From Haloarchaeobius sp. FL176 (GTDB lineage: Archaea; Halobacteriota; Halobacteria; Halobacteriales; Natrialbaceae), in the NCBI RefSeq assembly GCF_024609245.1, contig NZ_JANJYH010000004.1, positions 124,001 to 188,000 of the forward strand: a stretch of DNA of 64,000 nt, in the 5' to 3' direction. Shown here piece after piece: positions 1 through 9,126 of this stretch. The notes below the pieces were generated by a model. The model made no database searches. It was given only the letters and a program-made list of their open reading frames with translations, and was not told the DNA's origin. Position numbers and translations under genes: made by a program. Every line of letters starts with the position of its first letter. Positions within the stretch are counted from its first letter, which is position 1.

Positions 1-1275
1 CCGGACCGTGGCTGGGAGAACGTCAGCGCGTCCGAGATCGACGCCGCCGACTTCGTCCAGCAGACCGGCCTGGAGGTCTCCGACGTCATCGACCAGGGCT
101 TCGGCCCGAAGCTCGGCCTGTTCGACCAGAAGGACTTCGTCTTCATCCAGGAGGGTCGCATCGAGAACGGCGTCTACGAGGTCGAGCGCGGCTACGTCGA
201 CGTGACCGCGGCACCGAGCCGTGCACTGAAACGGCTCCGCGGTCGGCAGCTGGGCATCGTGTTCCAGGACCCCGAGTCGAGCCTGAACGACCGGATGACC
301 GTCGGCGAGATCATCCGCGAGCCGCTCGACGTCCACAGCTGGGGGACGCCGCGGGAGCGCCGAGAGCGCGTCCGCGAACTGCTCGAAACCGTCGGACTGC
401 GTCCGGAGCACTACTATCGCTACCCGCACCAGTTCTCGGGCGGGCAGCGCCAGCGCGTGGGTATCGCCCGCTCGCTCGCGCTCGAGCCGGACTTCCTGGT
501 GCTCGACGAGCCAGTGTCGGCGCTGGACGTCTCCGTGCAGGCGAAGATCCTGAACCTGCTGGAGGACCTGCAGAACGAGTTCGGGCTGACGTACCTGTTC
601 ATCGCCCACGACCTGAGCGTCGTCCGGCACATCTGTGACCGGGTCGCGGTGATGTACCTCGGTAACCTGATGGAGATCGGCCCGGCGGACGGACTGTTCG
701 AGAACCCCGGAAACCCGTACACCCACTCGCTGCTGTCGGCGATTCCGGAGCCGGACCCGTCCGCCTCCAAGGACCGCATCACGCTGCGCGGGACGCCGCC
801 GAGCCCGCGCGACCCGCCGACCGGCTGTCCGTTCAGCACGCGCTGTCCGGTCAAGATACGGCCCGACGAGTACCAGCACATCGACGACGACATCTGGCAG
901 CGTGTCGAGGTCTTCCGGGAGGTCATCCGCGAGCGGACCCGTGCCGACCGGTCGCTCACTGACCACGCCCGCGAACTCCTCGGGCGGTCGACGCGCTTCT
1001 CCGACGTGACGGAGATCACGGACGAGCTGTTCGGCGACGTCGACGTGCCGACGGAGGTCGCAGAGCACGTCCGCGAGGCGTCGAGCTTCGTCGAGAAGGG
1101 CCACGACAACAAGGCCCGGGAGTACCTGCTCGACCAGTTCGGCAGCATCTGTGACACCGACCGGCCGAAGCACTACAGCGTCAGCGACGACGGCCGGACG
1201 AGCTTCTGCCACCGACACGTCGACCGGTACGAGGACCCCGCGCCGGAGTTCGAGAAGCTCAAACAGAAGCGATGA
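1..1275 (+). CDS. Dipeptide/oligopeptide ABC transporter ATP-binding protein (5' partial)
   Basis: ATPase subunit of a Dpp/Opp-type peptide importer, acting at the inner face of the membrane with permeases that should lie upstream. The frame is open from base 1, so the start codon and Walker A are outside the window. Visible are the Q-loop VFQDP (near 259), signature [10 protein letters not shown] (near 433), Walker B LVLDEP (near 499) and the switch His in IAHDL (near 601). The C-terminal peptide-transporter segment begins GCPFSTRCP (near 823), but its closing Cys in FCHRH comes only about 125 residues later; the family normally needs about 35. A helical insertion of roughly 90 residues therefore splits this domain. 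The stop overlaps the next start (ATGA), implying one operon. Confidence 0.93.
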   Translation, partial: PDRGWENVSASEIDAADFVQQTGLEVSDVIDQGFGPKLGLFDQKDFVFIQEGRIENGVYEVERGYVDVTAAPSRALKRLRGRQLGIVFQDPESSLNDRMTVGEIIREPLDVHSWGTPRERRERVRELLETVGLRPEHYYRYPHQFSGGQRQRVGIARSLALEPDFLVLDEPVSALDVSVQAKILNLLEDLQNEFGLTYLFIAHDLSVVRHICDRVAVMYLGNLMEIGPADGLFENPGNPYTHSLLSAIPEPDPSASKDRITLRGTPPSPRDPPTGCPFSTRCPVKIRPDEYQHIDDDIWQRVEVFREVIRERTRADRSLTDHARELLGRSTRFSDVTEITDELFGDVDVPTEVAEHVREASSFVEKGHDNKAREYLLDQFGSICDTDRPKHYSVSDDGRTSFCHRHVDRYEDPAPEFEKLKQKR

Positions 1276-1742
1276 GCGACCGCCCCCCGGAGGTAGTCGG
1301 AGCGATCCGACTCGGTCGGAAGACGCTGGACGCCCTGGCGTACGCGGTGCTACTGGTCGCCGTAGTCGCGGGGATGTCGGCGTTCTTCGAGCTCTCGGGG
1401 GAGGGGACGCTGTACCGGACCAAGTTCGTGCTGTTCTGGGTCGGCTTCGCGCTGCTCGCGTACGCGTCGTTCCAGCTGCGGCCGGACTCGCCGTCGAAGG
1501 TGAAGTCGAAAGACGAGTTCGTAACCAGCGGCGACGACCGGCAGAAGAAGGCGTCCGGGTCGGTCGGCGCGCAGTCGCCGACCCGGCTCGAACGCCTCGC
1601 CAGCTGGCTCCCGCCGATGCGGTGGGTCGAGGTGAACCCGGACGACCGGTTCTCGACGTACGCGAAGCAGTTCCTGGCGGCGGTGCTGATGCTCGTCACC
1701 TCGATGACGATGGAGTTCGTCTTCGGCATCGCAGCGGTGTAA
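1272..1742 (+). CDS. Small membrane protein next to the peptide ABC transporter
   Basis: 156 residues, not recognised as a named family. Three hydrophobic segments are visible: about residues 22-40 ([17 protein letters not shown]), 51-68 ([16 protein letters not shown]) and the last 22 residues. A charged cytoplasmic-type loop of about 65 residues ([11 protein letters not shown] to DDRFSTYAK) lies between the second and third. The ATG overlaps the ATPase stop by four bases, so it is translated with the transporter genes and may be an accessory membrane part or regulator of the importer. That role is inference from position only. Confidence 0.8.
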   Translation: MSDRPPEVVGAIRLGRKTLDALAYAVLLVAVVAGMSAFFELSGEGTLYRTKFVLFWVGFALLAYASFQLRPDSPSKVKSKDEFVTSGDDRQKKASGSVGAQSPTRLERLASWLPPMRWVEVNPDDRFSTYAKQFLAAVLMLVTSMTMEFVFGIAAV

Positions 1743-1770
1743 GTGTCGCCGCCTGAGACGGTCAGACACG

Positions 1771-1778
1771 CTTATCCG
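1771..1778 (+). promoter_or_regulatory. TATA-like box before the 1801 gene
   Basis: CTTATCCG lies about 25-30 bases before the ATG at 1801, the haloarchaeal spacing for a leaderless transcript. It supports starting the next gene at 1801 rather than at the GTG at 1789, which would lie only about 15 bases from the box. Confidence 0.5.
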
Positions 1779-1800
1779 GCTTCGTTTCGTGTATGCAGAT

Positions 1801-2358
1801 ATGCCCAAAGTCCCTGAGAGTGAACACGACGACGAGTACGTCGACCGCATCGCGAACAACGCCGATGTCCTGAAGAGTGCCTGGCAGGGCGCACTCGAGG
1901 ACATGGAGGCGCTGGCGGACGAACGCGAGGAAGCTGGCTGGGAGACAGTCACGATGATGGCCGGCAACACCGGTACACAGCACCGCGAGGCTGGCGACGA
2001 CGACGACGACCGCTTCGGGATGGTGTTCGTCGTGCCGTCGAACCACGGCGAGGAGTTCACCGAGGTCTTCGGGGACAGAGAGTTCCCCGAGTACGAGGTG
2101 TACCGCCGCGAGGTCGACGGGAACGTGTTCGTCGTCGTCGAGTACCGCGATCCGGAGACCGAGACCGCCATCTTCGTCGCCGCACAGTACGAGCTGCGCC
2201 ACGCCCCCGGCATGGTCCACGACGCCGAGGACGCGGGCGAGTTCTACACGTACGTCCAGAAGCTCGACGGGACCATCCTCGGCGTGTTCAAGCACGACTC
2301 CCACGAGAAGTTCGTGCCCTACGCCGAGCGTATCGACGACTGGAAGCCCGAGGTCTGA
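1801..2358 (+). CDS. Conserved haloarchaeal protein of unknown function
   Basis: 185-residue soluble acidic protein without signal peptide or membrane segment. The N-terminal half is helical and charged (DEYVDRIANNADVLKSAWQGAL). A mixed alpha/beta part follows with hydrophobic strands FGMVFVVPS, VFVVVEYRD and TAIFVAAQYEL, then TYVQKLDGTILGVF. No catalytic motif is evident. The ATG at 1801 is preferred over the GTG at 1789 because a TATA-like box sits at 1771. It stands alone, with another single gene 58 bases downstream. I do not recognise a function. Confidence 0.8.
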   Translation: MPKVPESEHDDEYVDRIANNADVLKSAWQGALEDMEALADEREEAGWETVTMMAGNTGTQHREAGDDDDDRFGMVFVVPSNHGEEFTEVFGDREFPEYEVYRREVDGNVFVVVEYRDPETETAIFVAAQYELRHAPGMVHDAEDAGEFYTYVQKLDGTILGVFKHDSHEKFVPYAERIDDWKPEV

Positions 2359-2416
2359 TTCTCTCCGCCGGGTTTCGCACCGAAACCGATAACCGAACAC
2401 CGGCGCGAGTACCGGT

Positions 2417-3556
2417 ATGGACCCACGAGTTCGTGAGCACGCACGTATCGTCGCCGAGCACTCCGCATCCCTCCAGCCCGGCGACAACGTGGTCATCGAC
2501 GCCCACCCCGTCGCCGAGGACCTCGTCACGGCGCTGTTCGAGACGTGTGCCGACGTCGGTGCGAATCCGCTGGCGGTCAGCCAGCGCACCGGGACACGCT
2601 TCCGACGGGCGTACCTGCGCAACCACGAGGGCGAGTTCGAGCTGCCGAGCCACGAGATGGCGCTGTTCGAGGAGATGGACGTCTACATCGCCATCCGCGG
2701 CGACGCGAACGTGACCGAGACCGCAGACATCAACCCGGCGGTCTCCCGCGAGTACGGGAAAGCACGGAAACCGCTGCTCGACGAGCGACTCTCGAAGCGC
2801 TGGGTGCTCACGCAGTACCCCGCCGGTGCGAACGCCCAGCTCGCGGAGATGAGCACCGAGGGCTACGAGAACTTCGTCTGGGACGCAGTCAACAAGGACT
2901 GGGACGAGCAGGGCGAGTTCCAGGCACAGATGGTGGAGATTCTGGACCCCGCCGAGGAGGTCCGCATCGTCAGCGGCGACAGCGCCGAGGGAACCTCGGC
3001 GAGCAGCCAGAACTCTACGAGTTCTGGATACACGACCGACGTGACGATGTCCATCGCGGGCAACACGACCATCAACGACACGGGCAAGCACAACCTGCCC
3101 GGCGGCGAGGTGTTCACCGCACCCGTCCTCGACAGCGTGGAGGGCGAAGTGCTGTTCGACAAGCCGCTGTACCATCAGGGACGGGAGGTAACCGGCGTCT
3201 ATCTCCGCTTCGAGGACGGCGAGGTCGTCGAGCACAGCGCCGAGAAGAACGAGGACGTGCTGACCGAGGTGCTGAACGCCGACGATGGCGCGCGCCGCCT
3301 CGGGGAGCTGGGCATCGGGATGAACCGCGACATCGACCAGTTCACGTACAACATGCTGTTCGACGAGAAGATGGGCGACACCGTCCACATGGCCGTCGGT
3401 CGCGCCTACGAGGCCAACGTCGGCGAGGAGAACGAGCGGAACGAGTCCGCCGTCCACGTCGACATGATCGTCGATATGAGCGAGGACAGCGTCATCGAGG
3501 TCGACGGCGAAGTCGTCCAGCGCGACGGCACCTTCAGGTTCGAAGACGGGTTCTGA
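2417..3556 (+). CDS. Aminopeptidase, peptidase family M29
   Basis: Two-metal aminopeptidase of the M29 family (AmpS/AmpT type, formerly 'thermophilic metalloprotease'), releasing N-terminal amino acids from peptides in the cytoplasm. At 379 residues it is close to the usual 370-410. The metal-ligand positions are present: Glu231 in PGGEV, Glu297 in GELGIG, His324 in DTVHMAVG, and His347 and Asp349 in VHVDMIVD. One oddity is a Ser/Gly-rich stretch near residues 189-204 (GTSASSQNSTSSG) where relatives run straight from strand to strand. With the peptide importer 1.1 kb upstream it could help use imported peptides, but it has its own upstream spacer. Confidence 0.92.
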   Translation: MDPRVREHARIVAEHSASLQPGDNVVIDAHPVAEDLVTALFETCADVGANPLAVSQRTGTRFRRAYLRNHEGEFELPSHEMALFEEMDVYIAIRGDANVTETADINPAVSREYGKARKPLLDERLSKRWVLTQYPAGANAQLAEMSTEGYENFVWDAVNKDWDEQGEFQAQMVEILDPAEEVRIVSGDSAEGTSASSQNSTSSGYTTDVTMSIAGNTTINDTGKHNLPGGEVFTAPVLDSVEGEVLFDKPLYHQGREVTGVYLRFEDGEVVEHSAEKNEDVLTEVLNADDGARRLGELGIGMNRDIDQFTYNMLFDEKMGDTVHMAVGRAYEANVGEENERNESAVHVDMIVDMSEDSVIEVDGEVVQRDGTFRFEDGF

Positions 3557-3646
3557 GCTCGACGAGACACGTCACAGCTAACCGCGGCGCACCGCACTCT
3601 CCCGCTCGTCGCAAGGCAGTACGAACAGCGAGACGCTGGTGACGCC

Positions 3647-5305
3647 TCAGGAGCGAACGTCGACGCCATGCACCTCGAACCGCGCACCGTCCGCCTCGGC
3701 GAGTTCGACGGTCCAGCCGTGGTCCCGGGCGGTACGGTCGACGATGGCCAGCCCGAAGCCGGTGCCGTCCTCGTCGGCGGAGACGCCCATCTCGAAGAGG
3801 TCGTCACGGACAGCATCGGGGACGCCGACACCGTCGTCGGCGACGTAGAACCCGTCGTCGAGCGCGCCGACAGAGACGGTGAGAGCGGTGTCGTGGTCCG
3901 GCGAGCCGTGTTCGACACTGTTCCGGAAGCAGTTCTCGAGCAGGGTCTGAAGCCGACTGGGGTCGGCGTACACCGAGTCGTCCGCGTCGACGGCAAGTGT
4001 GGCGTCGCCGGTGTCGACGAGCTCCCAGGCGTCGACAGCCGCGGCGTGGAGCGATACCCACTCCTCGTCGAGCCCCTGGGTCTCCAGGCGGGCGAGGCGG
4101 AGCGTGTCGTCGATTATCTCCTCCATGCGGGCGTTCGCGTCGGCGACCTCGTCCAGTTCGGGGTCGTCGTGGCGCTCGCGGAGGAGGTCGACGTACCCCT
4201 GGGAGATGGTGAGCGGGTTCCGGAGGTCGTGGCTGACGACGCTGGCGAACTCGTCAAGTCGCTCGTTCGTCTCCTCGAGCAGCGCCTCGCGTTCGCGCTG
4301 TTCGGTCACGTCGTGGAGCACGACGAGCGAGCCCGTGACGCCCTCCCCGGGCGTGCGGATGTTCGAGACGGTGACCTCGACGTAGCGGGTTCCATCCGGC
4401 TCCTCGACCGTGAACGTGGTGTCGGCGGCGGTATCGAGGCCGAGGTAGTACTGCAGGTCGTCGACGCGGCGCCCGACGAGGTCGTCCACCCCGAGCAGCG
4501 AGCGCGCCGTCGGGTTGGCGTCGACGATGCGGCCGTCGGGGGCGACGACGAGCACACCGTCGGTCAGCTCCTCGACCAGCGTGGTCCGGGCGACCGGGAC
4601 GAGTCGGAACAGTTCGTAGCGGAACAGCGCGACGAGCACGATGACGTTCGTCACGGAGAACACGAACGGGGTCAGGTCGACCGGCTGGAACGGGGTCACG
4701 CCGAGCAGGCTCCCGATGCTGATAGTGAACGGGAGCGCGCCGGCGACGAGCAACGCGCCCGTCTGCGGGCGGACCTTTTCGCCGGCTTCGCGGTAGTGCT
4801 GGGCCAACAGCACCAGTGACCCCACGTTCACAACGTAGGTGTAGAGGACGAACACGACCAGCAGCGGTCCGGGCGTCCCGTCGAGCGTCGAGAGGCTGCC
4901 GACACTTTCCGGGCCGACGTCGTTCACCAGCAGGTCGTTCGCGACGAAGAGACCGAGGAACGTGGCAGCAGGCACTGCCGCCAGCGGCCCGAGCACCCGG
5001 GCGCGGAACACGTCGACCGACCGGGTGTACTCCAGAACGAACGCCGGCCAGGCGACAGCGAGTGTCGTCATCCCGAGCCAGGAGACCACCGACAGCGCGG
5101 CCATCCCCTCCACCGTCGGCTCCCACAGCACCAGTGCCACGCCGAGACACCAGATGCCCGCCGAGCTGGCGACCAGGAGGAACGAGCGGCTTCCGGGTGC
5201 CGGCGTCGAACGCCAGAGCCGGACGACGAGGTAGGCGGTGATGACCACACTCGCCGCTGCCGACAGCAACATCAGCCCCGGGAGCAGCGGTGCAGCATCG
5301 ACCAT
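3647..5305 (-). CDS. Membrane sensor histidine kinase (7TM-PAS-HisKA-HATPase)
   Basis: 552 residues. Residues 1-232 hold seven hydrophobic segments, matching the N-terminal 7TM sensor type of haloarchaeal kinases. A PAS domain follows (about 240-335, GVLVVAPDGRIVDANPTA, ending VVLHDVTEQ). The dimerisation/phosphoacceptor helix carries His359 in ASVVSHDLRNPL. The HATPase domain has the N-box LLENCFRNSVEHG, DDGVGVPD and GTGFGLAIV. It should autophosphorylate on His359 and pass phosphate to an unknown response regulator; none is adjacent. It is convergent with the M29 gene and not in an operon. The sensed signal is not deducible. Confidence 0.92.
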   Translation of the reverse strand: MVDAAPLLPGLMLLSAAASVVITAYLVVRLWRSTPAPGSRSFLLVASSAGIWCLGVALVLWEPTVEGMAALSVVSWLGMTTLAVAWPAFVLEYTRSVDVFRARVLGPLAAVPAATFLGLFVANDLLVNDVGPESVGSLSTLDGTPGPLLVVFVLYTYVVNVGSLVLLAQHYREAGEKVRPQTGALLVAGALPFTISIGSLLGVTPFQPVDLTPFVFSVTNVIVLVALFRYELFRLVPVARTTLVEELTDGVLVVAPDGRIVDANPTARSLLGVDDLVGRRVDDLQYYLGLDTAADTTFTVEEPDGTRYVEVTVSNIRTPGEGVTGSLVVLHDVTEQREREALLEETNERLDEFASVVSHDLRNPLTISQGYVDLLRERHDDPELDEVADANARMEEIIDDTLRLARLETQGLDEEWVSLHAAAVDAWELVDTGDATLAVDADDSVYADPSRLQTLLENCFRNSVEHGSPDHDTALTVSVGALDDGFYVADDGVGVPDAVRDDLFEMGVSADEDGTGFGLAIVDRTARDHGWTVELAEADGARFEVHGVDVRS

Positions 5306-5504
5306 GGAGGTGACAGACGGCCGACCGCTATGTGTCTGCTGGGCGCCGTGCTAGCTCGTATCATGTCCCGTCAAAAGCCCGGGGAAATAGCTGTAAGCAG
5401 CCGATTTCGACAATCACTGTTCGGAAGCCCGGGCGATGCTCGACCGTCGCTCGCAGGGCGGCTCTGACATCCGAGCCCCCTTCACGAAGCAGGGCGGCGG
5501 CGGT

Positions 5505-7574
5505 TCAGGAACTCGGGTCGGGCAGCAGCATGGTGATCGACTTGTGGTAGCGCGAGTGGTGGACGTGGTGGTAGCCGTTCACTGTCCGCCCCCACACGTC
5601 GAGGTAGAACGTGTGGGCACACTGGCGGGCGGAGTCAGACTCGAGCGCGTACACCGACCACCAACCCGACGGCTCGCGGCTGTCCTGGATGCCGGCCCAG
5701 CTGACCGACGAGTCGTGGTCGTCGTAGCTGTCGCTCGCGATGGAGGCGCTCTCGTTGTCCCCCCAGAGCGTCCGTAGCGACCAGCTCCGGAGGTGGCCCT
5801 CGGGGTCGTGGGCGGTGAGCCCGAGCTGGAACTCGTCGGTGCCGCCGTCGACGATGCCACAGGCCCCGATCTCCTCCTCCGTGGACGCCGAACCGGACGG
5901 GAGCTTGTGGTAGATGGTCCCGATCTCGGCGCGCGGATGCTGGTTGTCGATGTGGACGTCGACGTGCTCCTGGTCGACGAGTGTGCTGCGGTCCCGGTCG
6001 CTGTAGAACTTCACCGTGATAGTGTGTTCGCCGTTGGTGAGCCAGCCAGTGCCGAGCTTGTAGCCCAGCCGGCTGTTGTACCAGATCTCGCCGGGGCGGT
6101 GGATTCGGTAGTACCCGCCGCTTGACGCGGAGACGGCCGTCGGCTCGAACCGGTTCGTGCTGGTCGTCCACTTGAGCTGACGCCAGCTCTGGCGTGGCTC
6201 GTCGCCGTCGACCAGCAGGCGGTAGTAGCGCGCCCCCTCGTCGTGGTAAGCGCGTTCGTGGTTGAGCATGATGGGGAGCCGCCCGCCGAACGGCGCGTTC
6301 TTCGTCTGGAGCGGGTAGCCCGGCCCCTGCGTGGTGGCGTAGCCGTCCGCGGAGATGTCGGTGACTGGCACGTGGCCGATACCCATGAACAGCGGCGCGT
6401 CCGCCGGGTAGAGGTCGGCGGCGAGGTCGACGGCCGCGAGCACGTCGTCACTGCAGACGAGGAGGTCGTCCTCGCTGACGAGCGCGACGCTCGACGGCCG
6501 GAACGGCACGTCGTCGACGAGCGTGTCCACGTCGAGCGTCGTGAGGTCGACCATGGAGACGGCGTTCTCGGGGTCGCGTTCGGTAAACACGACGCGGTCC
6601 TCCGTCGGGCTCCCCCACGAGAGCATGAACGGAGCGGTCAGGTTCCCGACCAACATCTCGTTCGCACCGGTCGCGAGCTCGATACGAGTGAGGACGCCGC
6701 TCGCGCCACCGTCGCGCTGTTCGGTGACGTAGGCGAACTGGCGGTCGTCGTCGACGAGCAGGCCGACAGCGCCGTCGAGCCCACTGTAGCGTTCGTCGAC
6801 GGCGCCGGAGGTGAGGTCGATGCGGAGCAGCCGGCCGTCGTCGTCGTGCTCCACGACGTACGCCTGGTTGTGGTCATCGTCGAGCGCGAGCTGGTGTGGT
6901 CTCGTGAGCCCGCTCGCGAGCACGGTCGCCTGGCTCCGGTCGGCGTCGTCCAGGTCGACGCGGAGGACGTCGCCGCCGCGTTCGGTGACGTAAGCGTGGT
7001 TGCCGTCACTCCCGAGCACGATATCCTCCGGGCGGTCGTAGCCCGTTCCGAGCTCCTGATACGCGTCCTGCAGCTCGTAGGTCCGGTACCGGACCTGCAG
7101 GTCGTCTCCGTGGTCGAGCACCTCGACCTTCGCGTAGTTGTCGTCGTTCGTCCGGACCGCGAACACCGCACCCTCGAACAGCTCGTTGTCGGTGTCGCTG
7201 CCGCTCAGGTCCTGCGACCGGTCGTAGTCGAGGTCCTGCACCTCGGCCGACGAGATGCCGTCGTAGTCGACGTCCCCGAGGTACGCGATAGCGGCGTCCT
7301 CCAGCGAGACCAGTTTGCGCTCGCCGTCGGTGATGATCTCCCACCATACGTCGTCGTCGCCGGCGGCCCCCTGCTGGCCGGTATCGAGGTCGTACTGGTA
7401 CGTTCCCACGATGGTGTCCGTCCCCGTCGAGACGGTCCCGACGGTGTCCCGGACGAGGTCGTAGCGTGCGATGCTACCGCCGTACTCGACGAAGTACAGC
7501 GCGCGTTCGCTCCGTCGGTAGTCACAGCCGATGGCGGCGTCGATTCCCGTGGCGATTGTTGTCACTTCCGTCAT
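5505..7574 (-). CDS. Beta-propeller (NHL/YVTN-like) protein of unknown role
   Basis: 689 residues from the ATG at 7574, chosen because GGAGG sits eight bases before it; an in-frame ATG at 7637 would add 21 unlikely residues and lie on the TATA box. Residues about 15-400 hold repeated blade-like units with AYVTERGGDVLRVDL, AYVVEHDDDGRLLRIDL, FAYVTEQ and VVFTERD, typical of six- or seven-bladed propellers. The C-terminal 280 residues look beta-rich and end in a His-rich stretch (GYHHVHHSRYHK). No signal peptide, membrane anchor or lipobox is visible, so a cytoplasmic place is likely unless exported unusually. An SD-led, structured 5' leader sets it apart from its neighbours. Ligand or partner unknown. 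Confidence 0.82.
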   Translation of the reverse strand: MTEVTTIATGIDAAIGCDYRRSERALYFVEYGGSIARYDLVRDTVGTVSTGTDTIVGTYQYDLDTGQQGAAGDDDVWWEIITDGERKLVSLEDAAIAYLGDVDYDGISSAEVQDLDYDRSQDLSGSDTDNELFEGAVFAVRTNDDNYAKVEVLDHGDDLQVRYRTYELQDAYQELGTGYDRPEDIVLGSDGNHAYVTERGGDVLRVDLDDADRSQATVLASGLTRPHQLALDDDHNQAYVVEHDDDGRLLRIDLTSGAVDERYSGLDGAVGLLVDDDRQFAYVTEQRDGGASGVLTRIELATGANEMLVGNLTAPFMLSWGSPTEDRVVFTERDPENAVSMVDLTTLDVDTLVDDVPFRPSSVALVSEDDLLVCSDDVLAAVDLAADLYPADAPLFMGIGHVPVTDISADGYATTQGPGYPLQTKNAPFGGRLPIMLNHERAYHDEGARYYRLLVDGDEPRQSWRQLKWTTSTNRFEPTAVSASSGGYYRIHRPGEIWYNSRLGYKLGTGWLTNGEHTITVKFYSDRDRSTLVDQEHVDVHIDNQHPRAEIGTIYHKLPSGSASTEEEIGACGIVDGGTDEFQLGLTAHDPEGHLRSWSLRTLWGDNESASIASDSYDDHDSSVSWAGIQDSREPSGWWSVYALESDSARQCAHTFYLDVWGRTVNGYHHVHHSRYHKSITMLLPDPSS

Positions 7575-7590
7575 GTAATTGTCCTCCTGC

Positions 7591-7612
7591 GTGGGGCAGT
7601 AGACTCCCCCAC
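7591..7612 (-). promoter_or_regulatory. Leader hairpin before the beta-propeller gene
   Basis: On the minus strand GTGGGG and CCCCAC can pair around a 9-10 base loop. The stem ends a few bases before the GGAGG ribosome binding site (7581-7587) of the gene starting at 7574. It could tune access to the SD or stabilise the mRNA. This is a predicted structure only. Confidence 0.4.
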
Positions 7613-7636
7613 ACCTGCCGTTGTTCTCAGCTAGCA

Positions 7637-7645
7637 TATATAAAG
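7637..7645 (-). promoter_or_regulatory. TATA box of the beta-propeller gene
   Basis: CTTTATATA on the minus strand, within a locally AT-rich patch. Transcription would start near 7613, giving a leader of about 38 bases that contains a hairpin and a strong GGAGG site. Confidence 0.55.
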
Positions 7646-7888
7646 ATAGCCGATAGTTATTGCCATAGAGCCACGTCCGTGGCTGCCAGTATGGGCTGAA
7701 TACCGACGACGACGTGGTTCGCCAGCTTCCGTTTCAGCGCCCGGAGAAAGTTCAACGGCGCAGTATCACCGATAGTCTCGCAGATGCTGTCCGGTCGGCC
7801 GGCGACCGGGCACTAGATGCCTCGGGTGTCGGGTCGGCGTGACGCCGCTGCAGAGTAGTCGGTTCTCCGAACTATCGCCGGTCAGACC

Positions 7889-8323
7889 TCACCGCTGCCC
7901 GTACAGCGCTCGACTCACGAAGTGCTGTTTCAGCTCGCCCCCGGCATCGAACGTCTCCACGCGGCTCCGGACGAGGCCGACGCCGGGCCGGTAGTCCGCT
8001 TCGGTCTCCAGCACCTCCGTCTCGACGTGGAGCTCGTCCCCCGGCCGAACCGGGTTCGGCCAGCGCAGCTCGTCGACCCCGACCGCGCCCATCGCCGAGG
8101 TATCGGGGAAGATACCCGTGACCAGCAGCCGCATCGTGATGGCGCTGGTGTGCCAGCCACTCGCCACCAGCCCACCGAAGAGGCTCTCCGTAGCGGCCTC
8201 CTCGTCAGTGTGGAACGGCTGCGGGTCGTACTGCCCTGCGAACTCCATGATCTCCTCGGCTTCGACCGTGTAGCTGCCGTACTCGTCGGTGTCGCCGACC
8301 GCGATGTCCTCGAAGTACTCCAT
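7889..8323 (-). CDS. MaoC-like hot-dog dehydratase/hydratase
   Basis: 144-residue single hot-dog domain of the MaoC/R-hydratase family, which adds water to trans-2-enoyl-CoA thioesters. The characteristic region is present: an Asp-x-x-x-x-His pattern in YDPQPFHTDEEAA followed by GGLVASGWHTSAI, with the pocket segment LRWPNPVRPGDELHVETEV near residue 85. The ATG at 8323 begins MEYFEDIAVGD, the usual start of the family; longer in-frame extensions lack homologous character. It is divergent from the small membrane gene at 8422. In haloarchaea such proteins are linked to fatty-acid, PHA or methylaspartate pathways; which one applies here cannot be decided. Confidence 0.9.
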   Translation of the reverse strand: MEYFEDIAVGDTDEYGSYTVEAEEIMEFAGQYDPQPFHTDEEAATESLFGGLVASGWHTSAITMRLLVTGIFPDTSAMGAVGVDELRWPNPVRPGDELHVETEVLETEADYRPGVGLVRSRVETFDAGGELKQHFVSRALYGQR

Positions 8324-8421
8324 ACTGCAGTCTCGGCTGGCGTCGACTAAAACCCCCATACTGCCCCGGGGAGTGGTCGGGGAGCCAACGCTTTTCTGTC
8401 GGCGAACGCTCCTGTGATACA

Positions 8422-8733
8422 ATGTCGGTGCTCACGGACTGGCTACTCGTCGGTGGCCTCGTGGTCGCGAGTGTCCTGGTCCTCGTCCGCTCGGAGCTGG
8501 TCCGCCAGCGACGGGGCGTCTCCCCGGAGCGACGGCGCGCCCTCGCCGTCTTCCAGGCCGGGAGCGCACTGTTCGTCGTCACGATGGTCGCGTTCGAGAA
8601 CGGTCTCGGGCTGCTCTCCCTCGGCGTCCACCCCGCCGTCCACGCGGTTGGCCTCCTCGTGGCGGCGGCCTGTACCCTGTACGGCTTCGTCCGGGTCAGG
8701 ACGACGGAACGAACGACTACGACGCCCGAGTAG
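8422..8733 (+). CDS. Small three-helix membrane protein
   Basis: 103 residues, family unknown. Three hydrophobic helices are visible: residues 7-22 (WLLVGGLVVASVLVLV), 43-60 (VFQAGSALFVVTMVAF) and 71-90 (HAVGLLVAAACTLYGFV), with a basic loop (RSELVRQRRGVSPERRR) after the first, consistent with a cytoplasmic loop. The C-terminus is a short polar Thr-rich tail. It is divergent from the MaoC gene. No functional motif. Confidence 0.7.
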   Translation: MSVLTDWLLVGGLVVASVLVLVRSELVRQRRGVSPERRRALAVFQAGSALFVVTMVAFENGLGLLSLGVHPAVHAVGLLVAAACTLYGFVRVRTTERTTTTPE

Positions 8734-9011
8734 TCCGCACACTGGCCGACCCGCCCGGACGGTACTGGACCCCCCTCCGCATCGCCGGATCACACTCCGC
8801 GGCGACCCACCGCACGCGTCGGTCCCGTCCCCCTGTGGGGACCGACGGTTCCGGTCAGTGTTACCCGGCCGGCCGGGCCGCCGGGAACATCCCCGACGAC
8901 GCACTCCCTCGTACTGTGTCGACATAAATCAATAGCGAGGCTAGCAGCCTAGCGTCTCTCTATCGCACATAAGCAACCATGACGTGGCAAGTGTCCGGGT
9001 GTTGACACAGG

Positions 9012-9037
9012 AGCAGGCACGATTTGAACCACGGTCG
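9012..9037 (-). repeat. Degenerate tRNA T-arm/acceptor copy
   Basis: Read on the minus strand this gives CGTGGTTCAAATCGTGCC, a decayed version of the T-arm and acceptor of the tRNA-Arg that ends at 9173. It lies 136 bases beyond the tRNA 3' end and has no complete tRNA around it. Confidence 0.45.
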
Positions 9038-9111
9038 CCCCACTGCGTTCCGCTCCCCGATTCAAATCCCACGTTTGCTCGTCGTCGTCACTCACCAGTT
9101 CGTGACGACAG

Positions 9112-9126
9112 ACGAGCACGATGGGA
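9112..9126 (-). repeat. 15-base copy of the tRNA-Arg 3' end
   Basis: ACGAGCACGATGGGA here is identical to 9172-9186, the acceptor/T-stem end of tRNA-Arg, displaced by exactly 60 bases. Such a short perfect copy beyond a tRNA 3' end is what an attachment-site remnant looks like, though simple tandem duplication is equally possible. Confidence 0.5.

Larger units (their letters stand above)
7575..7888. other. 314-base gap: leader plus unassigned spacer
   Basis: Bases 7575-7645 are the leader and TATA box of the beta-propeller gene. The remaining 240 bases up to the MaoC gene stop contain a short perfect inverted repeat (GCCACG tc CGTGGC, 7670-7683) and no plausible reading frame or RNA gene that I can recognise. 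Confidence 0.5.

Noticed and set aside
202-1275. ABC ATPase starting at the GTG at 202
   Set aside because: The reading frame is open to base 1 and the Q-loop follows at once, so Walker A must lie upstream; the gene is truncated by the window, not short.
6243-7634. 463-residue frame antisense to the beta-propeller gene
   Set aside because: Repetitive Val/Asp/Arg translation produced by GC-rich codon bias on the other strand; the minus-strand gene has SD, TATA and recognisable repeats.
9012-9072. A second tRNA near 9040
   Set aside because: Only T-arm-like pieces in both orientations; no acceptor, D-arm or anticodon arm fits.
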